A stretch of 64,000 bases of DNA from Phycomyces blakesleeanus NRRL 1555(-) (lineage: Eukaryota; Mucoromycota; Mucoromycetes; Mucorales; Phycomycetaceae), in assembly GCF_001638985.1 (NCBI RefSeq), contig NW_017265171.1:124001-188000 (forward strand), written 5' to 3'. Below are positions 48,796 to 61,800 of this stretch, piece by piece. The position numbers and the translations under genes are program-made. Positions within the stretch are counted from its first letter, which is position 1; each line of letters opens with the position of its first letter. The notes under the pieces were generated by a model. That model was not told the origin of the DNA. It was given only the letters and a program-made list of their open reading frames with translations, and searched no databases.

Positions 48796-50057
48796 TTGAA
48801 AGGAGGGAATATCTTACCCACAAAACACATGAAAATCCGCCTTTTGGCCGTTGATATAGTGGAATAGCCGGATGTGGTTCACATCGTCCTTGGAATTGAA
48901 TATGATTTCTATTTCGGTTGGAGGCTGATGGTTGGTTTCGTGGTATTCGTAGGCTGCCTGGATCATCTTGACAAACTTGCGTTTGCATTGGTCTTCGTTG
49001 TTTACAGACGACGGATTAAATTGGGGTTCGCATTTCTGCTGAGTTGGCCATTGGACAGGTGGACTGTATGACGAACTCGAGAGTGAGGAGGCTGATGAGA
49101 TTGACAATGGAATATTGTGGTGAGGTGGGGGTTGGGGTGGAGAAAGGGGTGAAACTGACTGAATTGACTGAATTGACTGAATTAGCTGAATTGGCGGTTG
49201 TGGGGATAAGGACCGAGGTGAAGATGAAGGTGAAGGTGATAGAGGAGAGGAAGTTTGGGAGTCCAAAGGTGGTGAAGCTTGTAAGATTTTTGTGAGTTGG
49301 TTATCTATTGTTTCGCTGTGAAGTGGAAGTGGTGGTGGTAATGATATTGATGATGATTCTATTGATGTACTCATGAATTCTTCGTCTGCTTCTAGGATGG
49401 GATATAATCTGCGGATAACGTATGTATTGGTTGGTGTTTGCTGAAAAGAAGTTGAATTTGAGGACGAGGTTGAGGATAAAGATAAAGATATCTATTGTGT
49501 GATATTATTATTAATATTATTATTATTTTCTTGTGTGTGAAAGGTAGGACAAAGAAATACACATTTATACAAGTAGAAATAAATAAAAAATAAGGGGAGG
49601 TAATAGATCGGTTTTAATGAATTACAACTATAAAATATATATAAAAGGACAATTGTGACAGGGGGGGGGGGGGGTAAGCAGAAAGAAGAAAAAGAAGAAA
49701 AAAAGGTTCAATAAAGATATATGGTAATTGTAGTATGTACATCAGGCTCAATATGTTTATTTTTTGTATTCAAAATAATAACAAATAAATTAATAAATCA
49801 GTCCTTACTGGGTCAAATGTGTGATATTGAATATCATTTGAAAAGAATCCTTTTGAAAGACGTCTATTGGTATTTGTGGTGGTATTTGGGGTGGTATTTG
49901 GGGTGGCAAGTTTTGGAAGCGGGGGCTGGTTAGGCGATAGAGTTCTCCAATCATGTTGATTTGGATTGTTGGGTTTGGTATGAACATTTTTTGAAAATCG
50001 CTTCCACCATGATGGTTTCGTTGTGAATACATGGGGAACCAGGGCAGGTACTTTCAT
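47746..50057 (-). CDS. Kinase-like protein with C-lobe only (Tribbles/CAMK-like pseudokinase)
   Basis: Modelled exons 50057-49809, 49440 (or 49491)-48818, 48701-48508 and 48368-47746 give about 562-579 residues. Residues ~1-230 are Ser/Pro/Gln-rich and show no glycine loop or catalytic Lys. A kinase C-lobe then begins: helix KFVKMIQAAYEYHETNH, activation-segment end FCGNPQYIPPEA, LADVWVLGISLYRMLVGKYPF, KLFKKMLQGDFSIP, DVKDLLRRMLAPDATRASL and HPWLKPY. The catalytic HRD and DFG motifs are absent between them, where TEIEIIF and a short loop occur. It therefore cannot be a normal kinase. C-lobe wording is nearest to Tribbles and CAMK-group kinases. The tail has a long (Ser-Ala)n run and a Lys/Arg-rich block. 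The splice at 48818/48701 is supported by phase and by the CGNPQYIPPE join. Confidence 0.7.
48083..48158. repeat. GATGCT hexamer array in coding sequence
   Basis: Roughly a dozen GATGCT units on the plus strand; on the minus strand they encode the Ser-Ala repeat of the kinase-like protein. Confidence 0.9.
49661..49674. repeat. G14 homopolymer
   Basis: A run of 14 G on the plus strand inside the first intron of the kinase-like gene, where it is transcribed as C14. A second G10 run lies near 58160. Confidence 0.9.
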
Positions 50058-50162
50058 CAGACCATTCGTATCCAAGCGAACAAATGAAATGAAAAGGATT
50101 GTAAGATTAAGAAGGAGAGAAAGGAAAAAAAAGGGTATTGAAAGAAACAAAAAGAGAAATAA

Positions 50163-50206
<44 letters not shown>

Positions 50207-51754
50207 AAGGCGGAAGAAGGGGAAGTGAAATAAAGGTTGTCTGTACATCTTAACAATGACAGAAGATCGCTCAATTCTCACTAGGCAATAGACGCTAGGA
50301 CATTGTGCACTGGACACAAATATATGTGGCGAATTGATCCCCCTCCCCTTATCAGACGAGCAAAACAATCTACTGCTTACTGTTTACTGTTTAATATTTA
50401 ATCTTTAATATTTACTGCTCAATGTTTATTAATTATGACAAGTACTAATGCTACTGCTACTGCTACTGCTAATTCTTAGTGCTAATTCTTAGTGCTAATT
50501 CTTAGTGCTAATGCTAGTACTAATATTAACGTCAATGTTAAATGTTTGATACAATTTTTAATTTTTGTACATATATATTACTTCTTCTGCTTTGAAAGTT
50601 GTACAATCCTAGGAATATTTAGATGAGTTTACCGAGAATCAAGATTAAGTAAATTTATTTATTTTTTTTTAAAAAAAACAGTGAATGTGTCTGTCAACCA
50701 AATCTCTCCTTTATTATTATTTTTATTTCTGTCTTATTTAATTATTTTTAATTGCTCTTTTTCTTGTCTGCCTTGTCCTACCTTGACATCAAAATGGCCT
50801 GATTTCTGTGTGTTTTTTATTGATTTATTTATACATTATCATCATCAAATACACCATCAGAGAAATAAGAATAACCTTAATATTTGCTACATTACAAGAC
50901 CTTGATTCACATTTATATATTATTTATATTGTATTAACACAAATCAGCGATCTTGTAATAAATATATATATAAATGAGAACAAGGAACCTTTTTGTTCAA
51001 GGGATCAAATCAATAGTAGTAAAAAAAAAAGTATACCAAATAAAGAGATGATGATAATAATGTATCTATGTATGTGAATGTCTGAATACTGTGCTGATTA
51101 CTATTATTAACAATAACAATAACCACAATTTACACTTTACAATCACAGTCATAATAATCATTCCTTCTTTAACTTTACAAAATAATAATAATAATAATAA
51201 TAATTAGCTTTTGTGCATAGATTATACATATAAAAATTATAAATAAATTGTAAAATATATCTTTATTTTGAATTAATTATAGATTCAAAATCTATATTTG
51301 ATTTTTGATTTTATATTTGTACTTCTTTATCAAAATATATATATATATATATATATATAATAACAAAAGTGGTAAATGAGAAAGAAGAAAGAATAAAGAA
51401 GAAAGAGAAAATGACATGGGGTAAGCCACTCTATGATGACGCAACTTATCTAATGTGACGGATATTGAATAAAAACATTTTGGCAAAGTGTTGGCCACCC
51501 TCACATCCAAGCAACCCTAAACAAAAACAACGCTCTTGCAACTCCTCACTCTCTTACTTTTAACAACAAAAACAAAAAAAAAGGTACCTTGTTTACTCTT
51601 ATTTCTATTTGGCCTTTATACACCTAAAGAAGTATATAAATAAATATACATATTTGTTTGCTTGTAATGTCAAGTATCAATTGTCATGTTATTTATTTTA
51701 AAAATAACATTACAAAATATTAAAATCGTATGCATTTCTACATAACAGACTAAA
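50058..51754. other. divergent promoter region, kinase-like gene / QCR8
   Basis: AT-rich. Contains (TAAA)n at 50163-50207, GCTACT/GCTAATTCTTA short repeats at 50445-50515, a T10/A8 palindrome at about 50661, (AAT)n at 51180-51205 and (TA)n at 51335-51358. No gene seen. Confidence 0.5.
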
Positions 51755-52247
51755 ATGGGCGGACACGGATACATTGGAACGTGAGTAATGCATACGAATT
51801 CACATGTTAAACAAGAAGCATCAGTACTAAACAATAACAAAATCACATGTATTTGTTCATTTGAATGCATATTTTATTTTATTTTAAAATTATATATTTG
51901 TAGTTGGGGAAACATGGGTGGACCCACTCAGCGTGTATGTATCTTATCATTATACTTGTATTCTCAAGTCAAAATAATAATACTATATCTCATATTGAAT
52001 CATTTATTAATACCTTTTTTTTTTAATTATTTAGGGTGTTGTCACCTACATCTTGTCTCCCTTTGAGCAGAAGCCCTTTGCTGGTGCCGCTTACAATGCT
52101 GTCTTCAACACCAGCCGTCGTGTCGCTTCCCAGATTCCCTACGTCGGCACTGCCTTTGCTCTCGGCTACTACATCTACACCAGCATGAACGCCAAGCACG
52201 CCTATCTCACCTCCAAGGCTGGCCATGCTGAGCACGGTGACCATTAA
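51755..52247 (+). CDS. QCR8: Cytochrome b-c1 complex subunit 8
   Basis: Three exons (51755-51780, 51904-51934, 52035-52247) give 89 residues; yeast QCR8 has 94. The pattern is diagnostic: MGGHGYIGTWGNMGGPTQRG, then SPFEQKPFAGAAYNAVFNT, RRVASQIPYVG, a single membrane helix (about residues 50-70) and a short Lys/His-rich intermembrane tail. It is an accessory subunit of respiratory complex III that contacts cytochrome b near the ubiquinone site. The third exon is much richer in C-ending codons than its surroundings, as expected for a highly expressed gene. The two small 5' exons are supported by phase and by the conserved W-G-x-M-G-G-P core. Confidence 0.95.
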
Positions 52248-52313
52248 AGGATTCTTTTTATTATATTATTATCCTTAAAGAATAACAGCATAATCACATC
52301 TGCTTTAACAACC

Positions 52314-52352
<39 letters not shown>

Positions 52353-53038
52353 AAATACAACAACGACACCAATGACGACGACGAAAAGAGGAAATAATAT
52401 TAATAATATTAATATTATTATCATCATTTGTTCGAATAAATATATATATATATATATAATATTTAACCTTTTGTTGTTTGCGTAAATTTAGTAAAAGAAA
52501 AGAGGGTATTTTTTATATATGTGAAATGCAAAACTTGTCAACACCAATTTCTTGTATGATGACAAAAACGGAATAGTCCAGAATGTATATTATACATACA
52601 TACATCTATAAGAATAAACTGAGGGATGGGATGGAGAGGAACATTTCTAGTTACTTATATATATCTATTCTTTAAACTACATTTTTAAAGTTAAAGGAGT
52701 AGAAGCTTAATCTTTGCATGAATAACAGAAGCAAGATAATTACATGTATGCATGTAAACTGTCATCATACTTTATGGACTACTCCTAATCAAGGGCGCAA
52801 CTTCTTTCTATCTAGTCCTAGTTTTGCTTGACAATTTAAAAAAAGAAACTGCAAAGAAAACATAGTAATATATGACCAGAGATATATATTTATACACTTA
52901 AAAAAAAATCTTGTTTGAATACCCAATGTGCTAAACCATCTTTCGAATAACTTGATAAAAATATAATCGGGAGAATTGGAACTAAAATATATATAAAAGT
53001 ACAGAGCAGTGTTTGCCTAGTATACATTCCAAGAACAG

Positions 53039-53387
53039 TTGGTGTGGACAGACTAAAAGTTCAAAAAAAACGAAAGGTAAAAACAACTTTATCCAGAACT
53101 TAGTCAATCAGACTAATTTATGACTGTCCGCACCTTTTTTTTTAAAAAAAAAAAGTTCAAAATACATATTAGATACATATTAGATAAAATTGTGCTTATA
53201 ATCCCGTCTCTGTCGTTAAGTGAGAACCTTTCATTGCAAGTTTTTCCAGACCTCTCATTATACAGCACATCTTATCCATATAAAATGCTTCTCTTCTCAA
53301 GCCTAGTGGCAATTGAAGAAGGCTGACTAATTAGAGTTGTTTAAAAATTTTGCCCTTTTTTTTGAACTTTTAGTCTGTCCACACCAA
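53039..53387. mobile_element. MITE-like element with 32-bp terminal inverted repeats
   Basis: The left end starts TTGGTGTGGACAGACTAAAA and continues to an A8 run (53039-53070). The right end (53356-53387) is its exact reverse complement. The element is 349 bp, has no coding capacity, and an internal GACTGTCCGCACC at about 53122-53134 resembles a further, diverged terminus. The target duplication is unclear (AGTT flanks both sides with one extra base). Size and perfect TIRs suggest a young non-autonomous DNA transposon. Confidence 0.75.
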
Positions 53388-55472
53388 GTTTATATATATT
53401 CAACTATATATCCAAATCAGCTAAGCAAAATGTGCGTGCGTTTTTTCTAAGAGTAAAAGAGTAAAAATAAAGTATTTTAATCAATATTTGAGCAACCAAT
53501 GTCAGACAATTTTAAATGGTAGGTCATAATACTCCTCACCAGGTTGCTTAGATGTATAGAGATACTTTACTTTGCTAATTGATATATATATATATATATA
53601 TAGCTGATTTTCTGTACTTAATTTGTCCATTTTAATCAAAATGATCCTTTATTTATCTTTTGTCAAGCAATTTTTCATTCCAAAAAAAATAATTCAACAA
53701 TCTCCAAAGCAAAAATAAATAAATATATATATATATATATTCTAATGTGAATTATTCCGTGGTCTTGGGCACTTGGACGCTTAGGAAACTCAATGAGATC
53801 TGTGGCAAAGAAAATAAGAGAAAGAAAGAAACAGACGTATGACTAATAAAACTAGCAAAGCAAAGGGAGGCTAAAAATTATAATAAAAATAAAAATAAAA
53901 ATAAAAGGAACAACAATAAAGGGTATTCAAACGTATTCTGCGTAGAGTACTTTTTTGAGTACCCTTAAAACATCAAAAAAAAAAAAAGTCGAGTCTTTTT
54001 TTATTTTTATTTTCAGGTTAATAACAGCCAATGATACTCTTAATTTAAACCACGCTAATTTAAAGTCAATCACCTAAAACTGATGAAACCCCTTGATCTG
54101 TAAATTTTAATTCGGTATAGATTTTTCTCAGCCAATGATTATCCCATTTTAATTCCCGCCGCTTACATTCTTGATTTGAAGAGATCATGAAATCCCCAAA
54201 GATTAAATTATTTATTTATTTATTTTTTTAAAAAAAAAGAAACAGATAGACATATACACACAGTAAAGACACTTATTTACTTGCCACTACAAAGACAAAG
54301 AAGAAATAATGAAAATAAAATAAACAAAGAATAAAAAAAAAATCTGGTTGTACAAAAATGAATTAATAAAGACAGATAGCTCTGCTCTTTTTTAAAATAA
54401 AAATTAAAATTAAAAACTAAAGTATTAACAGGATTGTAATTCTCTATCGATACTAACTTTGCTGTATAAAATATATTCAAGTCTATATAACCAGATGCCG
54501 TGATTATAAGTGGTTCTAGGGACGGTTTAATAATCTCAAAATTATGAGAGAGAAAAAGTATATCCAAATAGATCAGACAATGAAAAGGTATGATAAAGTA
54601 AATAAATGGTGAAAAATGTGTGCCTCTAATGAAGGTAAGGTGGAGAAAAGAAAAGGAATTAATAATAATAATAATAATAATAACAATAATAATCAGAGGA
54701 TGTGTGTGCTGATAGATATAAAAATTGAAAGAATAAATAATGAATGAATGAATGAATGAATGATTAATAATCTCATCAGACCTTCTGAAGTACAACATCA
54801 AAAAGAATGCCAAGAACTAAGAACTTAGAAAAGGAAGAAGAGGCTGTCTTACTACTTCTTTTCGTTATTCCTTTATTTCTTTGTTTTTATCATAATCGAT
54901 ACATGGCGAACTAAAATGATCATAAAAACTTTAAAATAAGAAAAGCCCTTTACTCAACAGCTTTGAAGACTACTAGTTATCAGCAAAGCTAAACCAAAAT
55001 TCAGCTCTAATAAGATCCAAGCCAGCATTTACAAAAATAAGTCTTTGAAGATACTAGATGCAAGGATATCTGTACAAACAGCACTGTTGGGTTTTCTCAA
55101 GATGGTTTATGATTTCTAGAATAAAAACTATTTAATTTATAGAAGCCAAGGATCCACTATACTTTCTGTGGTTTCTAAAGTCCAAGGCTTGAGCGAGTTT
55201 ATTGGTATAGATATATATCTATTAGGTATGTAAATGTACTCCTAACAAAATTCTATTGTCCAGTTCTAGCAAAGCATAGGTAGATAAGAGAGAATACGAT
55301 GTATCTCTGTGTGCCAAAACAAACAAACTATAGTCACCAAACCCCATCAGCTCCTATACATCTTCAAATAAAAGAAAAACAAACACCCCCTATGTAAAGC
55401 AAAAATAATGATAATCCATGGCAAGACTAACTCGATATCACAACCTACATATTTTGATTGTTGCAATGCAAT

Positions 55473-55526
55473 GCCTTGCCTTGCCTTGCCTTGCCTTGCC
55501 TTGCCTTGCCTTGCCTTGCCTTGCCT
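55473..55526. repeat. TTGCC pentamer array
   Basis: About eleven perfect TTGCC/CCTTG units with no nearby gene. It is GC-richer than its surroundings. Confidence 0.9.
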
Positions 55527-56679
55527 ATCATTATAACAAAACAAAACAAAAAAAAAGGGGAGGAAAAGCTTTCCAAATATTTTATCTTAACAGTTTGATA
55601 AATGTTGGTCATAGGAATTTATATACTAGTAAGAAATAAATGGTGAATTCTGGATCAAATCCTGTAAATCTATTACACCCAGGACGTCAATCTAAAAGAT
55701 TACATAATACAACGTCCAGTAAACTTTCCGGAGTGTGTACCATGTAAAATACCACTCCTGAAAGGCCCTTAAATACCAAGCAGACAAATAAATAAATAAA
55801 TAAATAAATAAACAGAAATCCGTTTTATTTCCTTGGTTACAGAAGGTTTGAACAAAATCATTTGAATACCAATGAGTCTCTTCTTTCTTCTTTTATTGTC
55901 AAAAACTATATATCTATAGCTTGGGCTGTATTTATGGTTAAATTTTGCTATAACTTGATATCTTTGCCTATCATCTCATATCACCAATGTATATGCATAA
56001 ACTATTTGAATGAGTGCAAAAGAAAAAATCCGTGGGTAAGATTGCCAAGATGTAGTATAAGATTAAAACTCCTCTCTTCATCAAAGGAAAGGGGGATATT
56101 TAACCGAAGCGTGGAAAATGTACTAAATGTTAGTGTATTCCTTGGAGTACATCAAGATTAAATCATCATCTTTTTAAAAAGAATATATATATACACATAT
56201 TGACACACACAATTTTGAACACTTATGATTAGAGTTAATAGACTAGTTGGTTTGTCTGCTTAATCCAAAACCTATGACAATTGTGTACAATAGTGAAAGA
56301 ATAAAGGGTAAATGAATTTACCTTTTTGGTTTGAACCTAAGGAATTTTTTTTTAAAAAAACCCATAATTCTGTTTCTCTCTCTCTCTCTTACAACATTCC
56401 TATCCTTATTTCTTTGTTTCTTTATTTGCTCAGAATGTTAGAGTTGGAATTCTTCAAATATGGTAATTCTTTGGAGAAAGTTCCAAAATTACTCTCAAAT
56501 CAGGTATTATGAAACTCTCCTGCATTGTTTTAAAAAATAATAATATCGATATCGATTGCAATTGGAATTCTAGTTACAACACACACATAAGAAATTATAT
56601 ATATACAGAGAGAGAAAAAACCATTTGCTGGTTTGCAGGACATCTCAGAATATCATTACAATTATTATAAAATTATTAT

Positions 56680-56720
<41 letters not shown>

Positions 56721-58405
56721 GGAGAAATAATATATATTATGTGTCTGTAAATCTTAAAGATTGCAATAGGCTTGCAGACATTTGAATATTTATCAGGTGT
56801 GCTCGGCTACAAGCCTAGTGATATATACATACAAAAGCATGCTGTATATCATACAAGGACTGATAAAATAAAATAAAAAAAAAACTATCGTCATGATTGA
56901 ATTATTAGATCAATAGCTTTATGCCCATTATGGCTGTTACTGCCACAGATATGATTCTATCATTTGTTAATCGTAACCTGGCTTGCTTAGCCGTCTATTG
57001 TATTCTAATGCCCTCTTTTTCTTTATCGAGTCCAAGAATTGTTATTTGATTTTTGTTATTAAAAAGGCATTAAATATAGGATATAATGGTATGTAACCTT
57101 CTTATCTATTGTTACAGTGTTAATGTGTGTATTTAACAGAAGAGGGTTAATTTATAAGCAAAGCTGAATCTAGTACAAAATGGACTATTGGAATACCATA
57201 TCTATGCCATCAAAAATAGTAAAAATAAATAAATTTCCGGAGTTATTGATGGCTACTGAATAGGCTGATCTCCTATCCGCAATTATCAAAAAATTCAAAA
57301 AAAAAATTCCTTGCTTCCTTTTTGACTTTCTTTGATTTTTTTTTCTTGGCTCTTCTTCCTTTTAACTGTCGCTGTTGCTTATTTGTTTCTATCATTTCTT
57401 GATTTTCAGTTGCTTAGGGTTTCTTTTTCTAGACCCGCTATCTTTTGTATATGAATATGAATATGTATGAGTGAAATTTCCTGCTCAGACAAGGAAGAAG
57501 AAGTACATTTACATTTACATTTACATTTATATATATAAATATATATTAATAGAGTTATGTATGATGAATTTAATTCTTACACAAAATAATTTCTGTAATT
57601 TGTCTGTCCAAACAAGAAACTTTCTGTTGAAAGCATAATAAGGCTAATAATGACAGCCATAAAACATAAGCATAAGATTCTCTTTTTGGCATCATACTGT
57701 AGAGATCATGTATAATTCTCGATCCAAAAACGATTACAATCATCATAGTTATAGTGATCTCTTGCATGAACAATCAAAATAGAAAGAATAGTACAATCAA
57801 TACCTTCCCCCCCTTCTATTCTTTCACAAGCTATACAGGTTAGAAATCTATATAAATCATATATATATATTATATTATATTATATTATATTATATTAAAT
57901 CAAACATTATAGAAACAAAAATAAAAATAAAAAGATTGGTAGCCGGGAACAGATCCTTGGGCTAGAGTTATTTGTATATATTGCAATGGTTTTTCCGTCA
58001 TGGATCCAGGCTGTCTCTATTCAGCTCACGCCAATTCTGGAAGTCAGCCATGGTGTGTCAGGCTGTTTTTGGAACTGATCACAAAATGTAATAGGAAGAA
58101 TGAATGAATGAATGAATGAATGAAAGAAAACTAAAGAAAAAAAGAGCGAGAGAGAGAGAGGGGGGGGGGGTGAACGGTTTACGCGCCATCCAACGGAGAG
58201 AGAAAAGAAAGAAAAAAATTGAAACAAGGTATATATCAAAATAGACAGATAGACAGATAGGCTAGATAAATAAAAAAAAATGCTCACCAGAACATGTAGG
58301 AAAGGTCGGCTCCGACGCCACTTTGATCTGGACAAGAAGGGTTTTTTTTTGTAGGTGTCACAAGCGTACAGAATTGTCCCCTAATATGGTGAATTTCATG
58401 GTTTT

Positions 58406-58418
58406 TCCGCCCTTCGGA
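58406..58418. promoter_or_regulatory. TCCG-N5-CGGA palindrome upstream of the PDR transporter
   Basis: TCCGCCCTTCGGA about 390 bp upstream of the ABC transporter start. Inverted CCG/CGG triplets are typical Zn2Cys6 regulator targets, and the arms equal the halves of the yeast pleiotropic drug response element TCCGCGGA, here split by five bases. Its role is inference. Confidence 0.35.
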
Positions 58419-58807
58419 CAACAGAAGCGCATACTTAAAAACCACACCTAGAAATAAACACATATAAAGGACTTTATTATGGCGGAGAAGTAGTCAAAGC
58501 AGTGAGATCTCCGGGCGTTTTACCGAAATCGAGATCACAAACATGTAGGAGGATCCATTCGCCCGAGGAACATACAAATCCTATCCACATCCAAACAATT
58601 ATAAAAAAACAATAAAATATTTATTTTTTTTCTTAAGACTTAACATCAACCTCTTCTCTTCTTCTACTTCACTGTATTTTTAATATTATTTTTTTGTTTG
58701 TTTTTTTTGGGGGGCATTAAAATCAGTGTCGTACTTCTTTACTTTATTTTTTCATTGTATTATCTGGATCCCCATCCAAATCTTACACCAAACGAATCTT
58801 CTGCACC

Positions 58808-61800
58808 ATGGAAATGACATCTCTTCAGGATGTTCCTGTGGAGCAGATCCATCATGAAACCCATCACCAACACCGCAACAACAGCACACATTCGGAAGAA
58901 ACCACTGTCGAATACGAAACCGAAAAAGAGTATCACACCGAATTCCATTCATCTTCTGCCATTGGCGGTTATGGTGAACGAGACGGCAATGCTGTTAATA
59001 TCGAAGACGCAATGTCAAATTATGAAGAACTCCGTCGTGAACTGACTCAACAATCTCGCCGCAAGTCCGTGAGCGCTGCCGAATTGGGCGCATCTGACGA
59101 TTTCGATCTGACCAGCTTCCTCACCGAGCAACACGAACAAGGCGCAGCTGCCGGATTCCACCCCAAGCACATGGGTGTCGTCTGGAAGGACCTTGTCGTT
59201 CAGGGTCTTGGTGCAGACGCCAAGACTATCAGCACCAATTACACCTGGATCGCTTCTACCCTCCAGTTCTGGAAGTGGGGTCGCAAATCTGGCCACGATT
59301 TTACAATCCTCAAGGGTAACGACGGTTTCTGCAAGGACGGTGAGATGCTTCTCGTCCTCGGTCGTCCAGGCGCTGGCTGTACCACTCTTTTGCGCATCAT
59401 TGCCAACATGCGTGCTTCTTACACAAAGATCGAAGGCGAGGTTGCCTATGGTGGCATCGAAGCCACAGAATTCTCAAAGTACTTCCGCGGCGAGGTGTGC
59501 TATAACGAAGAAGAAGATCTCCATTACCCAACCCTGACTACCGGACAGACCCTACGCTTTGCTCTCAAGAACAAGACCCCAGGAAAGCGTCTGCCCAACG
59601 AATCCCGCAACGAGTTCATCAACAAGATTCTCTACATGCTTGGAAACATGCTCGGTCTCACAAAGCAAATGAACACCATGGTCGGCAACGCCTTTGTCCG
59701 TGGTCTGTCTGGTGGTGAGCGCAAGCGTCTATCAATTGCCGAACAGATGACAACCCGCAGTTCAATCAACTGCTGGGATTGTTCTACCCGTGGTCTCGAT
59801 GCCTCCTCTGCTCTTGATTATGTCCGTTCTCTGCGTATCATGACTGACATCACCCACAAGACTACCATTTCTACTCTCTACCAGGCCTCCGATAGTATAT
59901 TTAACCTCTTTGACAAGGTCATGGTTCTCGACGAAGGTCGCTGCATCTACTTTGGCCCAACCGAAACCGCAAAGAGCTTCTTCCAGGACATGGGTTTCCA
60001 CTGTCCTAGCCGCAAGTCTACCCCTGATTTCTTGACCGGTCTCTGTAACGCAAACGAGCGTGAGTTCCGTGCCGGATTCGAGGGCAAAACCCCCATCAAC
60101 TCTGTTCAGTTCGAAAAGGCCTACAAGGAATCTGATGTCTACCGCTCCATGATGCAAGAGCGCGATGAATACGAAGCCAAGATCAACCAGGATCGTCCCG
60201 CCGAGCAGTTCAGACAGGCTATGCTGGATGCTCACCAGAAGCATGCCTCCAAGCGCTCTCCTTTCACAGCAACCTACTACGCTCAAGTCAAATCTCTCAC
60301 CGTCCGCCAATTCCAGCTCATCATGGGCGACAAGGGTGCTCTGATATCTCGTTATGGTGGTGTTGTCATCAAGGGTCTCATCATGGCCTCTGTGTTCTAC
60401 ATGATGCCTACCGATGGTTCCGGTGCTTTCTCTCGTGGTGGTGCTTTCTTGTTTTCTTTGCTCTTCAATGCTCTTATTGCCCAGTCTGAACTGTCTGCTT
60501 TCATGCAAGGCCGTCGTGTACTCGAGAAGCACAAGGGTTTTGCTCTTTACCACCCCTCTGCTTTTTACATCTCTCAAGTCATTGTCGATATTCCTCTGGC
60601 CATTGTCCAGGTCTTGATCTTTGAATTATGTGTTTACTTTATGATGGGTCTTGTCCTTGATGCTGGAAAGGTAAATTTACAAATACTCATACAAATTTTT
60701 ATTTTGCAAAATCAACTAATTTATCATATAACTTTTTTTTTTCTATAAACACATTTTATTTAATATAGTTCTTTACTTTCTTTGTCATCTTGGTGGTTAC
60801 AAACATCTGTATGAACGGATTTTTCCGTTTCTGGGGTGCCGTGTCTCCTAATTTCTTCACTGCCTCCCAGCTGTCTAGTATCTTGCTCATCGCCTGTCTC
60901 GTGTATTGCGGTTACCAGATTCCTTACAAGCTCATGCACCCATGGCTTTTCTGGATCTACTGGATCAACCCTCTTGCCTATGGTTACAAGGCCTTGATTT
61001 CTAACGAGTTGACCGGTATGCAGTTCTCTTGCGAGGGTCCCAACTCGGTTCCCTATGGCCCTAGTTACACTGATCAGGCTTACAAGAGCTGTGTTCTTCC
61101 CGGTTCCAAGCCTGGTGCTTCCTCTGTTTTGGGTGATGATTATCTTTCTCTTTCGTATGGCTATGAAACCTGGCAACGATGGATCGACTTTGTCGCCGTC
61201 CTTTTGTTCTTCTTCTTCTTCACCATCCTCACCGCTTTGGCCATGGAGTATGTCGATCTCCAGAAGGAAGGTTCAATTACCAAGGTCTACAAGAAAGGCA
61301 GAGCTCCAAAGGAAATCAGCGAAGAAGAGCTCCTTAAGCAGACCAACACTATCAATGACAATGCTATGGAAGCCGTCTCGGATGGCACTACCTTTTCCTG
61401 GCACCACATGGATTACACCGTTCCTATCAAGGGTGGTGAACTCAAGCTTTTGAACAACATTGGCGGTATTGTCAAGCCCGGAAACCTCACTGCCCTTATG
61501 GGTTCATCTGGTGCAGGCAAGACTACTCTTCTTGATGTCCTTTCTATGCGCAAGACTATTGGCAAAATCGAAGGCCGTATCTACATGAATGGTGAGCCTC
61601 TCGACATCGACTTTGAACGTATCACTGGTTACTGCGAGCAGATGGATGTTCACAACCCTAATGCTACCGTCCGCGAGGCCCTCAAGTTCTCTGCCTATTT
61701 GCGCCAGGAGGCCAGTGTGCCCAAGGAGGAGAAGGATGCCTATGTCGAGCAGATTATCCAGTTGATGGAGATGGACAGAATTGCCGACGCTTTGGTTGGT

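Larger units (their letters stand above)
52248..58807. other. 6.5-kb gene desert upstream of the ABC transporter
   Basis: No confident gene. Contents: (AAC)n at 52311-52350, a MITE-like element (53039-53387), (TA)n at 53580-53602 and 53724-53740, T/A palindromes near 54226 and 56346. It also holds (AAT)n at 54661-54690, a TTGCC array (55473-55526), (TAAA)n at 55786-55811, (ATAG)n at 56680-56720 and TATAT pentamers at 57868-57897. A GC-richer island at about 57950-58560 has exon-like scraps on the minus strand. The open frames at 54277-54813 and 55862-56161 have composition typical of chance AT-rich frames. Confidence 0.5.

Noticed and set aside
54277..54813. 178-codon minus-strand frame
   Set aside because: Phe/Ile/Tyr/Leu composition expected from random AT-rich DNA; contains (AAT)n-encoded poly-Ile.
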